A stretch of 12,566 bases of DNA, from positions 1 through 12,566 of the forward strand of contig JANLRZ010000227.1 of NCBI GenBank assembly GCA_031362155.1, in the 5' to 3' direction. Under the pieces are notes generated by a model. It worked only from the letters and a program-made list of their open reading frames with translations. It ran no database searches and was not told the DNA's origin. A program made the position numbers and the translations under genes. Origin of the DNA: JAENVU01 sp031362155 (GTDB lineage: Bacteria > Actinomycetota > Acidimicrobiia > IMCC26256 > JAENVU01). This document shows, piece by piece, positions 1 to 7,132 of the stretch (positions are counted from its first letter, which is position 1; every line of letters starts with the position of its first letter).

Positions 1-13
1 TCTTCTTCGCCAT
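1..13 (-). CDS. Start of a truncated gene running off the left edge (MAKK...)
   Basis: Reading the minus strand, an ATG at 13-11 is followed by GCG AAG AAG before the window ends, giving Met-Ala-Lys-Lys. A purine-rich GAGGAA (29-24 on the minus strand) lies 10 nt upstream of this ATG, a plausible ribosome binding site. The ATG follows the stop codon of the dehydrogenase gene by 36 nt on the same strand, so the two could be co-transcribed. Only four codons are visible; no function can be assigned, and the call rests on the start codon, the ribosome binding site and the position. Confidence 0.4.
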
Positions 14-49
14 TCGTTTCGGTTTCCTCGCGGTCTCGACCCGGACGGG

Positions 50-871
50 TTACCAGGACGGGGCCTTGTCCTTGCCGTGCGCCATCGCCGACAGGGCGAG
101 CGGAGACTTCGGCGAGTTGAGTCCGCCGTCGACGTCGAGGATCGCGCCGGTGATGTACTGCGCGTCCGGCGAGCAGAGGAAGGTCGCCGCGATGGCGATG
201 TCCCGGGGCGTCCCGAGTCGCGCGCCGGGGGTCCAGCGCAGCAGCTCCGCCTCCATCTCGGGGCGCGCCCGGAAGAGGCCGTCTTCGAGCATCGAGGTCC
301 GGATCGATCCGCTCCGGATCGCGTTCACGCGGATCTTCGGCGCGAGGTCAGCGGCCATCAGACGAGTCAGGTGGGTGAGCGCGCCCTTCGCGGTGCCGTA
401 GGCGGCGAAGCCGCGATCGCGGAGACGCCCGATCGCCGAGGAGATGTTGACGATCGCGCCGTCACCCTGTTCGAGCATCTGGGGTACCGCGGCCTGAGAC
501 AGGACGAATGCCGTGGTGGTGTTGAAGTGGAATGCTCGCTCGAAGTAGCCGGGGCTCGTGTCCATGAACGGCCGCGGCGGTGTGCCCCCGGCGTTGTTGA
601 TCACGATGTCGATCCGGCCGAACTCTTCGATGGTCGTGGCGGCCAACGCGACGATGTTCTCGTTCTCGTTGACGTCGGTCGGGACGACGAGAGCGCGGCG
701 ACCGAAGGCGCGGACGTCGGCGGCGACGGCCTCGAGTTGGTCCGCGGTGCGGGACGCCAGCACGACGTCGGCGCCGGCCTCGGCCAGGCCGCGTGCGGTC
801 GCGGCGCCGATGCCCCGCCCGGCACCGGTGACGATGGCGATCTTGCCGTCGAGTCGAAATCGTTCGAGCAC
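50..871 (-). CDS. Classical SDR-family NAD(P)-dependent oxidoreductase
   Basis: A 273-residue short-chain dehydrogenase/reductase, the normal length for a classical single-domain SDR that oxidises or reduces an alcohol/ketone in the cytoplasm. Visible motifs: the cofactor-binding TGAGRGIG at residues 15-22, NNAG at 92-95, and the catalytic triad Ser144/145, Tyr158 and Lys162 (Y-G-T-A-K). An acidic residue after the second beta strand is not obvious (Ala-Ser-Arg at 39-41), which leans towards NADP(H), but this is only a hint. The C-terminal DVDGG at 246-250 is typical. The usual Pro-Gly after the VNAI segment is Ser-Gly here (187-188). The GTG start at 871 was chosen because AAGGGGG lies 4 nt upstream and homology to the family begins at once; the reading frame extends to 1033, but those 54 residues look non-coding and cross the divergent promoter region. 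Substrate unknown; the C-terminal tail of about 20 residues beyond the fold has no recognisable motif. Confidence 0.9.
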   Translation of the reverse strand: MLERFRLDGKIAIVTGAGRGIGAATARGLAEAGADVVLASRTADQLEAVAADVRAFGRRALVVPTDVNENENIVALAATTIEEFGRIDIVINNAGGTPPRPFMDTSPGYFERAFHFNTTTAFVLSQAAVPQMLEQGDGAIVNISSAIGRLRDRGFAAYGTAKGALTHLTRLMAADLAPKIRVNAIRSGSIRTSMLEDGLFRARPEMEAELLRWTPGARLGTPRDIAIAATFLCSPDAQYITGAILDVDGGLNSPKSPLALSAMAHGKDKAPSW

Positions 872-897
872 AGGTCCCCCTTGAAGGTCGGCCTGGG

Positions 898-903
898 ACC
901 GTA
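898..903 (-). promoter_or_regulatory. Candidate -10 element of the SDR gene promoter
   Basis: TACGGT on the minus strand matches the actinobacterial TAnnnT -10 pattern. Transcription would start near 891, giving a leader of about 20 nt that contains the AAGGGGG ribosome binding site. A weak -35 candidate, TGAACC, lies 17 bp upstream at 926-921. This is pattern matching only. Confidence 0.4.
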
Positions 904-904
904 G

Positions 905-920
905 CCGCCGAGTGCGGCGG
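905..920. promoter_or_regulatory. Palindrome between divergent promoters (candidate operator)
   Basis: CCGCCG-AGTG-CGGCGG is a perfect 6-bp inverted repeat with a 4-nt centre. It occupies the spacer of the candidate SDR promoter and lies 21 bp upstream of the candidate herA -10 element, where one bound regulator could affect both directions. In DNA this GC-rich, such palindromes also arise by chance, and no regulator is encoded next to it. Confidence 0.3.
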
Positions 921-941
921 GGTTCATCCCGCCCGGGTTGG

Positions 942-947
942 TACGGT
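942..947 (+). promoter_or_regulatory. Candidate leaderless -10 element of the herA-nurA operon
   Basis: TACGGT fits TAnnnT and ends 6 nt before the ATG at 954, so transcription would begin at or next to the A of the start codon. No Shine-Dalgarno sequence precedes this ATG, consistent with a leaderless transcript, which is common in actinobacteria. No convincing -35 hexamer is visible at the right distance. Confidence 0.45.
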
Positions 948-953
948 CGACGC

Positions 954-2642
954 ATGGCGGAGGATGGAGTCGAGGCGGTCGGTCGCGTCATCGGGACCGA
1001 AGACAGCACGCCGCTGTCGTTCTGGGTCGCCATCGCGCCGGGTCAGTACCTCCAGCTCGACGACGTGGTCGTCACCGATCGCGAGCTTCCCGGGGAGGCG
1101 CAGACCGTCCGGGTCGCCGGCGTCGTCACCCAGGTCCGGGCGCGGCACGAGGGTGCCCGGTTCGATTCCGACGTCTTTCTCATCGCCGACGGCGTGCTGC
1201 CCGCAGAGATCGTCGAGGCGGCCGAGATCAGTACCACGCGGGTGGAGCCGGAGACGTTCGTGCCCCCGAGCCCGGGCGCTGCGGTCCGCCGCGCCACGGG
1301 TGCCGAACGCGACCATGCGCTGTTGTTCGACGCGATGGAGCGGCGGCTTCCGATCGGTGTCGGGCGCGACGGGGAGCCGGTCTTCGCGAACGTCGACTTC
1401 ATGGACGGCACGCGCGGAGCCCACGTGAGCATCAGCGGGGTGTCCGGCGTGGCAACCAAGACCACCTACGCCACCTTCCTCCTGTACTCGATGTTCCATT
1501 CCGGTGTGCTGGGGGCGGCGGCGACGAACACCAAAGCACTGATCTTCAACGTCAAGGGCGAGGACCTGCTGTTCCTCGATCACGCCAACGTGCGTCTCGA
1601 CGACGCGCAACGGGAGCAGTATCGGGTGCTCGGTCTCCCGGCCGGTCACTTCGAGAGCGTCGCGTTCAAGGCTCCACCGCGTCGCAACGATCCCAACGCC
1701 GGGCCCGACACCGCCTCGCGCACCACCGGCGTGTCGACCTTTTACTGGACGATCGCGGATTTCGTGACCGGCGACCTCCTGCCGTTCGCGTTCGCCGACG
1801 CCGAAGACGAGCGCCAGCAGTACACGATGGTGATCCATCAGGTGATGAAGAAACTCGCCGAAGGCGAACCCGTCGGCGACGACGGCCGGTGGCGGGTCGA
1901 CGGCGTGACGCTGACGACCTATCACGATCTCGTCGACCTGGTCGTCGACCGTTTGAACGACGACGACACGGCCGTCGAGTGGGCCGGTCGCGCGGTGGGG
2001 ATGGGCACGATCAACGCGTTTGTACGGCGACTGCTCACGTCGCAGCGCGCCCTCGGCTCGTTGATCCGCTCGGACATCGCCCGGCGTGACGATCGGGCCA
2101 TCGACCCGACCGGGGGCGCGCAGGTCACCGTCGTCGACATTCACAACCTGACCGAACGCGCGCAGCGGTTCGTCGTCGGTGTCACGGTGAAGCGGGCTTT
2201 CGAGGCGAAAGAAGAGACGGGGATGCGCCAGCCGCTGCTGTTCGTCGTCCTCGACGAACTCAACAAGTACGCCCCCCGGGAAGGTACGAGCCCCATCAAG
2301 GAAATCCTCCTCGACGTGGCCGAGCGCGGCCGGAGCCTCGGGGTCATCCTGATCGGCGCGCAACAGACTGCGAGCGAGGTCGAGCGACGGGTTATCGCGA
2401 ACTCCGCGATTCGCGTCGCGGGTCGGTTGGACCCCGCCGAAGCCACCCGCCCGGAGTACGGCTTCCTGCCGGCGGCCCATCGGGAGCGGGCCCGGATCGC
2501 GAAACCGGGCACGATGTTCGTGTCCCAGCCGCAGTTGCCCATTCCGTTGGTGGTCGAGTTCCCGTTCCCGGCCTGGGCCACCCGGCCCGAAGAGGCCGCC
2601 CGGCCGGCCGACGCCGCCGACCCCTTCGCCAACTTGCCGTGA
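954..2642 (+). CDS. herA: HerA-type DNA translocase/helicase ATPase
   Basis: A 562-residue protein of the HerA/FtsK-like ATPase group. In archaea HerA forms a hexameric ring that threads DNA and works with the nuclease NurA during end resection. Residues about 6-80 resemble the N-terminal HAS-barrel (AVGRVIG, then FWV and later beta-rich segments). The ATPase core runs from about 130 to 540: P-loop region GVSGVATKT at 162-170, Walker B FVVLDELNKY at 430-439 with Asp434-Glu435, and the HerA-type GAQQT at 469-473 followed by an arginine-rich helix (Arg478-Arg479) and IANSAIRVAG. The P-loop is unusual: Gly-Lys-Thr is replaced by Thr168-Lys169-Thr170. The ATG at 954 was chosen because the barrel starts directly after it and a -10 element sits just upstream; an in-frame GTG at 912 has no ribosome binding site. 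First gene of a four-gene operon, overlapping sbcD by 4 nt (GTGA). Specific function is inferred from fold and context. Confidence 0.82.
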   Translation: MAEDGVEAVGRVIGTEDSTPLSFWVAIAPGQYLQLDDVVVTDRELPGEAQTVRVAGVVTQVRARHEGARFDSDVFLIADGVLPAEIVEAAEISTTRVEPETFVPPSPGAAVRRATGAERDHALLFDAMERRLPIGVGRDGEPVFANVDFMDGTRGAHVSISGVSGVATKTTYATFLLYSMFHSGVLGAAATNTKALIFNVKGEDLLFLDHANVRLDDAQREQYRVLGLPAGHFESVAFKAPPRRNDPNAGPDTASRTTGVSTFYWTIADFVTGDLLPFAFADAEDERQQYTMVIHQVMKKLAEGEPVGDDGRWRVDGVTLTTYHDLVDLVVDRLNDDDTAVEWAGRAVGMGTINAFVRRLLTSQRALGSLIRSDIARRDDRAIDPTGGAQVTVVDIHNLTERAQRFVVGVTVKRAFEAKEETGMRQPLLFVVLDELNKYAPREGTSPIKEILLDVAERGRSLGVILIGAQQTASEVERRVIANSAIRVAGRLDPAEATRPEYGFLPAAHRERARIAKPGTMFVSQPQLPIPLVVEFPFPAWATRPEEAARPADAADPFANLP

Positions 2643-3787
2643 GGATTCTTCACACCTCGGATTGGCATGTGGGCAAGACCATCCGGGGTGAATCCCGGTT
2701 GGACGAGCACGCGGCCGTGTTGGGTGAGATCGTCGAGGTCGGCGCGGCGGAGGCGGCGGAACTGATCCTCGTGGCGGGCGACCTGTACGAGACCGCGGCG
2801 CCGAGCCCGGATGCAGTCGCGTTGGTGCACCGAACGCTGCTCGACCTGCGCGCGATCGCACCGCTCGTGGTCATCGCCGGAAATCACGACAACGCGGCAA
2901 GTTTCGAGGCGCTCCGACCGTGGGCCGAGGGCCTGGGGATCGTGATGCGCGGGCGCGTCGCCAAGCCCGGTGAAGGGGGTGTCGTCGACATCGACACCGC
3001 CGGCGGCGAACGGGCCCGGGTCGCGTTGTTGCCGTTCTGTTCGCCCCGGTACGCGATACGCGCGGCGGATCTCATGGAGCTGGATGCCGCGCAGGCGGCC
3101 GGGGCGTACGCGGAGAAACTCGCCGGGATCGTGAAGGCGTTGTGTGCCGATCCCGATCCCGAAGCCGTGAACCTGCTCGTGGCGCACTGCATGGTGCGGG
3201 GCGGTCTCGCGGGTGGTGGCGAACGGGTGGCGCAGACCGCGTTCGAGCCGTACTGGTTGTCGGCCACCGCCTTCCCGCCGGAGCTCGCGTATGCGGCGCT
3301 CGGCCACCTCCACCTGGGTCAGCGGCTGCCGGCGGGAAGTCCGGTGTGGTACTCGGGGTCGCCGATTCAGGTCGATTTCGGAGAAGAGGGCGCGGCCAAG
3401 CAGGTCCTCATGATCGAGGTCACGGCCCGCACCCCGGCGCAGATCCGCGCGGTCGCGCTCACACGCGGCACCGAGTTGCGCACCATCACCGGGTCGATCG
3501 CCGAACTCGAAGCGATGGCCGGAACGGACCCGGGTGACGCCTGGCTGCGCGTCCGCGTCGACGACGCGGGGCGCGCCGGGATCGTTGAGGACGTTCGCGG
3601 CTGGCTCGGCGACCGAGTGGTCGAAGTACGGGTCCTCGGCGCGCGGGACTCAGTGGCGCGAGCGGTCGAGCGGCAGGGCCGCACCCCTCAGGAGCTCTTC
3701 GCCGAGTTTCTTGCCGCGGAGGCGATCGAAGACCCCCGGCTCGGCGCGCTCTTCGCCGAGTTGCTCGACGCGGAGACGTCGTCGTGA
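2639..3787 (+). CDS. sbcD: SbcD/Mre11-type DNA double-strand-break nuclease subunit
   Basis: A 382-residue metallophosphoesterase nuclease, close to the 400 residues of E. coli SbcD. With SbcC it forms the Mre11-Rad50-type complex that cleaves hairpins, protein-blocked ends and double-strand ends, using two metal ions. All phosphoesterase motifs are visible: SDWH with Asp8 and His10, GDLYE with Asp48, GNHDN with Asn82 and His83, His183 in VAHC, and GHLHLGQ with His223 and His225. The usual GDLFD is GDLYE here, a conservative change. Residues about 1-250 form the nuclease and its cap; the rest is the C-terminal region expected to contact SbcC. The GTG start overlaps the herA stop in GTGA, and the coding sequence ends in GTGA shared with sbcC, so translation is probably coupled on both sides. 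The family assignment is firm; partnership with HerA/NurA is inferred from the operon. Confidence 0.95.
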   Translation: MRILHTSDWHVGKTIRGESRLDEHAAVLGEIVEVGAAEAAELILVAGDLYETAAPSPDAVALVHRTLLDLRAIAPLVVIAGNHDNAASFEALRPWAEGLGIVMRGRVAKPGEGGVVDIDTAGGERARVALLPFCSPRYAIRAADLMELDAAQAAGAYAEKLAGIVKALCADPDPEAVNLLVAHCMVRGGLAGGGERVAQTAFEPYWLSATAFPPELAYAALGHLHLGQRLPAGSPVWYSGSPIQVDFGEEGAAKQVLMIEVTARTPAQIRAVALTRGTELRTITGSIAELEAMAGTDPGDAWLRVRVDDAGRAGIVEDVRGWLGDRVVEVRVLGARDSVARAVERQGRTPQELFAEFLAAEAIEDPRLGALFAELLDAETSS

Positions 3788-6150
3788 GACCGGTGTCGGT
3801 CGCGATGGCCGGATTCGGAACCTTCTCCGATTCCGTCGTCGTCGACTTCGACGGCGCGGAGGTGTTCGCGCTCGTCGGTCCGACGGGTTCGGGGAAGTCG
3901 ACGGTGATCGATGCGATCTGCTTCGCGCTCTACGGCTCGCTCCCGCGCTATGCCGATCGCCGGGCAGTGGGCGCCGCGGTCCACAGCCAAGCGGCGGAGG
4001 CCCGCGTCGCGCTGACCTTCGACCTGGGTGATCAGCGATACGTCGCGGTGCGGGTGGTCCGGCGCGACAAACACGGCAAGGCGACCACCAAGGAAGCCCG
4101 CCTCGAGCGGGCCGACGGTGAGGTGCTCGCGGGAACGGCCAAGGAGATGGACAGCGCCGTCCCGAGCCTGATCGGGCTCGACTTCGACCAGTTCACGCGC
4201 GCCGTCGTCCTCCCCCAGGGCGAGTTCGCCCGGTTCCTCCACGACAAGCCGGCCGCCCGGCAGGACCTGCTGGTGCAGCTGCTGGGCCTCGACGTGTACG
4301 AGCGCATGATGCAGCGGGCGCGCAGTCTGGCTGCGACCGAAGCCGCGGGCCGGGCTCGCGATCAAGAGCGCCTGGACGCGCTCGCCCACGCAACCCCCGA
4401 ACTCATCCGGGCGTTGACGGACCACGCGCAAGCGTGCGCGGGGGCCGCCGAATCGTGGCGCGCCGCGAAGGAGAGTGCCGCGGTCGTACTCGCCGACGTC
4501 GACGCGGCCGAACGGTCGATGACAACGAGTACCGAGCGATTGGCGGTGCTGGCCTCGGTGCAGCCGCCGGCCGACTTCGCAACGATCGCCGATCGCTTGG
4601 CTGAGGTCGACGCCGGTCGAGTCGCCGCTGACGCGGCCGCGGTCGCAGCCGAGACAGCGGTGGCCGAGGTGGATGCGCGCATCGCCGAGGCCGGAGATCG
4701 GGCTGCGTTGACCCGGGCCCGGCAACTCCATATCGATCTCGCGGCGGCGCAACAGGAGCTGGTTCCGCGTCAGGCCGCGAGTGTCGAGGCCGACGCAGAG
4801 TCGGTGCGGCTCGCGACGATCGCCGACGGGGCGGAAGCACACGCCGAGGCGCTGCGGACCGCGAACGCGGCGGAGGTGGTCCGCCAGCATCTCGTGGTCG
4901 GAGCCCCGTGCCCCGTGTGTGAGCAGACCGTGACCGCGACCCCGAGTGGCCCGGCGCCCGAAGCCTGGCAGGCGGCGCGCCAGGCCGCGGTGGCGGCGCG
5001 CGAGGCGGCCACGACGGCCGCGAAACTCGCGGCGCGCGCGGAGTCTCGGTGTGAGGAGGCCACCCGGCGTCTGCTCGCACTGGCCGAGGAAGTGACCGAC
5101 CTCCCGGCGGCCGAAGTGATCACCCCGATGCTCGCGGCGCTCGATGCACTCGAGGAGCAGCGTCGGGAGCGGTCGGAGGCGGACCGACGAGCACGGGATG
5201 CGGTGCGGGCCGCAGGGGCGGCCGCGGAGCAGGCGAGTCGGGAGGCGCAGGAGGCGCGCGCGGCGTATCGAGTGGCCCGAGACCGGTGCGCGGGCGTCGG
5301 GCTCACGCCGCCGACCGAGACCGAGAACCTGGCGGCGGACTGGGAGGTGCTGCGGGGCTGGGCGATCCACGAGTCGGAGGCGGCGGCCGCGTCGGTGCGT
5401 GCGGATGACGAGGTGGTCGTCGCGTTGCGCACCCAGATTGCGGACCGCCTCAGCGTCGTCGTCGCCGAGGCTGCCGCGCTCGGGTTGGCGGTGGAACCCG
5501 ACGCCACGACCTTCGATTCACTGGTCGAACTGGTCACGAAAGAGGAGTGGAGCACCCGCGACCGGCTCGATCGGGCCACGAGCGAGATGGAGGAACGGAC
5601 CACGCTCGCGGCGACAATCGCCGAACGCGCCGGGACCGCGGCCGTGGCCGGTGAGTTGGCGAGGTTGCTCGATGCCAACCACTTCGAACGCTGGCTCGTC
5701 AGTGAGGCACTGACTCGCTTGGTGACCGGCGCGTCGGCCCGCTTCGGTGACCTCTCGGCGGGCCGCTACTCGTTTGCGTTCGATGATTCGGGTCGTGACC
5801 TGCTCGTCGTCGATCACACCCAGGGCGACGAGTCGCGGTCGGTGCGTACCCTGTCCGGCGGCGAGACGTTCCAGGCGTCGCTGGCGCTCGCGTTGGCGCT
5901 CTCGGATCAGTTGGCCGACTTGTCGGCGAATCGATCGACACGGTTGGAGTCGATCTTCCTCGACGAGGGATTCGGCACGCTCGATGCGGAGACGCTCGAG
6001 ACCGTGGCCGCGACGATCGAGAACCTGGGCGCGACCGACCGCATGGTGGGCATCGTCACCCACGTTCCCGAACTCGCGGCGCGGATGCCGGTGCAGTTCC
6101 GGGTGAGGAAGACCGCGCGGTCCTCGACGGTCGAACGGATCGATGCATGA
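3784..6150 (+). CDS. sbcC: SbcC/Rad50-type SMC-like ATPase, short form
   Basis: A 788-residue SMC-like ATPase that partners SbcD. The N-terminal ATPase half carries Walker A GPTGSGKST at 32-40 and the SbcC-typical PQGEFARFL from residue 144. Two Ala/Glu/Arg-rich coiled-coil arms (about 175-375 and 380-620) flank the zinc-hook motif Cys376-Pro-Val-Cys379, where two complexes are expected to dimerise. The C-terminal half holds the ABC signature LSGGE at 690-694, Walker B with Asp727-Glu728, the D-loop ending in Leu-Asp at 733-734 and the switch His760. Every ATPase motif is intact. It is short: E. coli SbcC has 1048 residues and P. furiosus Rad50 about 880, and the missing length is in the coiled coils. 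The GTG start overlaps the sbcD stop, and the final ATGA overlaps nurA. No frameshift or internal gap is visible, so the short arms look genuine. Confidence 0.95.
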   Translation: MRPVSVAMAGFGTFSDSVVVDFDGAEVFALVGPTGSGKSTVIDAICFALYGSLPRYADRRAVGAAVHSQAAEARVALTFDLGDQRYVAVRVVRRDKHGKATTKEARLERADGEVLAGTAKEMDSAVPSLIGLDFDQFTRAVVLPQGEFARFLHDKPAARQDLLVQLLGLDVYERMMQRARSLAATEAAGRARDQERLDALAHATPELIRALTDHAQACAGAAESWRAAKESAAVVLADVDAAERSMTTSTERLAVLASVQPPADFATIADRLAEVDAGRVAADAAAVAAETAVAEVDARIAEAGDRAALTRARQLHIDLAAAQQELVPRQAASVEADAESVRLATIADGAEAHAEALRTANAAEVVRQHLVVGAPCPVCEQTVTATPSGPAPEAWQAARQAAVAAREAATTAAKLAARAESRCEEATRRLLALAEEVTDLPAAEVITPMLAALDALEEQRRERSEADRRARDAVRAAGAAAEQASREAQEARAAYRVARDRCAGVGLTPPTETENLAADWEVLRGWAIHESEAAAASVRADDEVVVALRTQIADRLSVVVAEAAALGLAVEPDATTFDSLVELVTKEEWSTRDRLDRATSEMEERTTLAATIAERAGTAAVAGELARLLDANHFERWLVSEALTRLVTGASARFGDLSAGRYSFAFDDSGRDLLVVDHTQGDESRSVRTLSGGETFQASLALALALSDQLADLSANRSTRLESIFLDEGFGTLDAETLETVAATIENLGATDRMVGIVTHVPELAARMPVQFRVRKTARSSTVERIDA

Positions 6151-7097
6151 GGTTCACCGTTGATCCGTGGGACCCGAGCTACGGCAGTGCCATCGAGTCC
6201 GTACTCGATCCGAGCGAGGTCGTGGTCGACCCCGACATCGAAGTTGCGGCGGATCGGTGGGCGCCGATCGCCGGGTTGGCGGAACTGGTGGCCCCCGACG
6301 TGCTGTTCGTCGACGGGGTTCGCCGCATCGATGCGCGGGTCTGGGTCGAGGACGACGAGGGCGGAGTCGAGCCCGGTGTCTGTGCGACCTACGCCGCCGG
6401 AGTCGTCCAGGCGGGTGCGCGGGCGGAGGTGGTGGCCGCCTCGGTGGGTCGGGGGGTGTTCAGTGCGTCCCGGGCGATCCGGCCGATCGGGACCCGCTTC
6501 CCCGCGGTGACCTACCTGCCCTACGCGGCGGGGGACTCGACGCCGGAGAGTCTCTGGCTCGCGATCCAGGACCAGATGGGTCGACGCGAGATCGAGATGG
6601 CCGAGCTGGCGCGGCGCGATGCTCCGCCGGACGCGCTGGTGATCGTCGACGGGCCGATCACGAATCGCACGCAGGTCACGGGTGCGGTCGGGATGATCAA
6701 GACGCACGCGACCTCCTACCTCCCGCCGGATCTCCATCGGTTCGTGGGCTCGCTGCCCGACGGGACCCGCACCCCGGTGTTCGCGATCGGGGGCCGGGGG
6801 AGTCGTCATTCGTGGTATCTCCGGCTCCCGGGTGGCCGCGGGGCACCCTGGTCCGGCGTGGTGCGCTGCGAGTGTTCGTCGGAACTGGTCGTGGCCGAAG
6901 CGGTCGCACTCGCGAACCGAGTGAGCGCTACCCTGCCGCGCTTCGCGAGTGAGTCCCACAAGGACCCTCGCGCCCCGCAGAACCTCTACCCGATCGGCGG
7001 CCTCGAGCGTGAACTCCGACGGCGGCTCGGCGACGCCGAGCTGTTGTACCGCGCCCTCGCCATCGCGTCGACCGGGCAATCGTCCGCGACTGCGTGA
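6147..7097 (+). CDS. nurA: NurA-domain nuclease
   Basis: A 316-residue protein that I recognise as a NurA-domain nuclease. In archaea NurA is the end-resection nuclease that sits on HerA. Supporting segments are FVDGVRRID with Asp56 near the N-terminus (the NurA motif begins with an Asp-Gly), a Glu-rich helix around 148-153, IVDGPI with Asp168, GMIKT with Lys185, and a C-terminal block DPRAPQNLYPIGGLE (273-287) followed by LGDAELLYRAL, which resembles the NurA C-terminal motif. Asp56 and Asp168 are the likely metal ligands; the C-terminal His of archaeal NurA is not obvious, with Asn279/Tyr281 in the region instead. No signal peptide or membrane segment is seen. The gene starts in the ATGA overlap with sbcC and is last in the operon, 35 nt before the next gene. 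The family call is good; nuclease activity and HerA binding are inferred. Confidence 0.78.
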   Translation: MRFTVDPWDPSYGSAIESVLDPSEVVVDPDIEVAADRWAPIAGLAELVAPDVLFVDGVRRIDARVWVEDDEGGVEPGVCATYAAGVVQAGARAEVVAASVGRGVFSASRAIRPIGTRFPAVTYLPYAAGDSTPESLWLAIQDQMGRREIEMAELARRDAPPDALVIVDGPITNRTQVTGAVGMIKTHATSYLPPDLHRFVGSLPDGTRTPVFAIGGRGSRHSWYLRLPGGRGAPWSGVVRCECSSELVVAEAVALANRVSATLPRFASESHKDPRAPQNLYPIGGLERELRRRLGDAELLYRALAIASTGQSSATA

Positions 7098-7132
7098 CTG
7101 AGGAAATCGTCGCCGCCTGCCGATAGAGAACC

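Noticed and set aside
872..1033. 54-residue N-terminal extension of the SDR
   Set aside because: It crosses the divergent promoter region and the herA start, is Arg/Pro-rich without motif, and the GTG at 871 has a ribosome binding site and matches the family start.
924..2861. Long minus-strand open frame opposite herA and sbcD
   Set aside because: High GC makes the antisense frame of real genes stay open; the translation is Arg/Gly/Pro-rich with no motif, while the plus strand has clear HerA and Mre11 motifs.
3688..5370. Minus-strand open frame of about 560 codons opposite sbcC
   Set aside because: Mirror of the sbcC codon pattern; no recognisable domain, and Walker A and zinc-hook motifs are on the plus strand.
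954..7097. Phage-defence island of the HerA-SIR2 or HerA-DUF4297 type
   Set aside because: No SIR2 or DUF4297 effector, toxin or mobile-element gene is present; the SbcCD partners point to DNA-end processing, although a defence role is not excluded.
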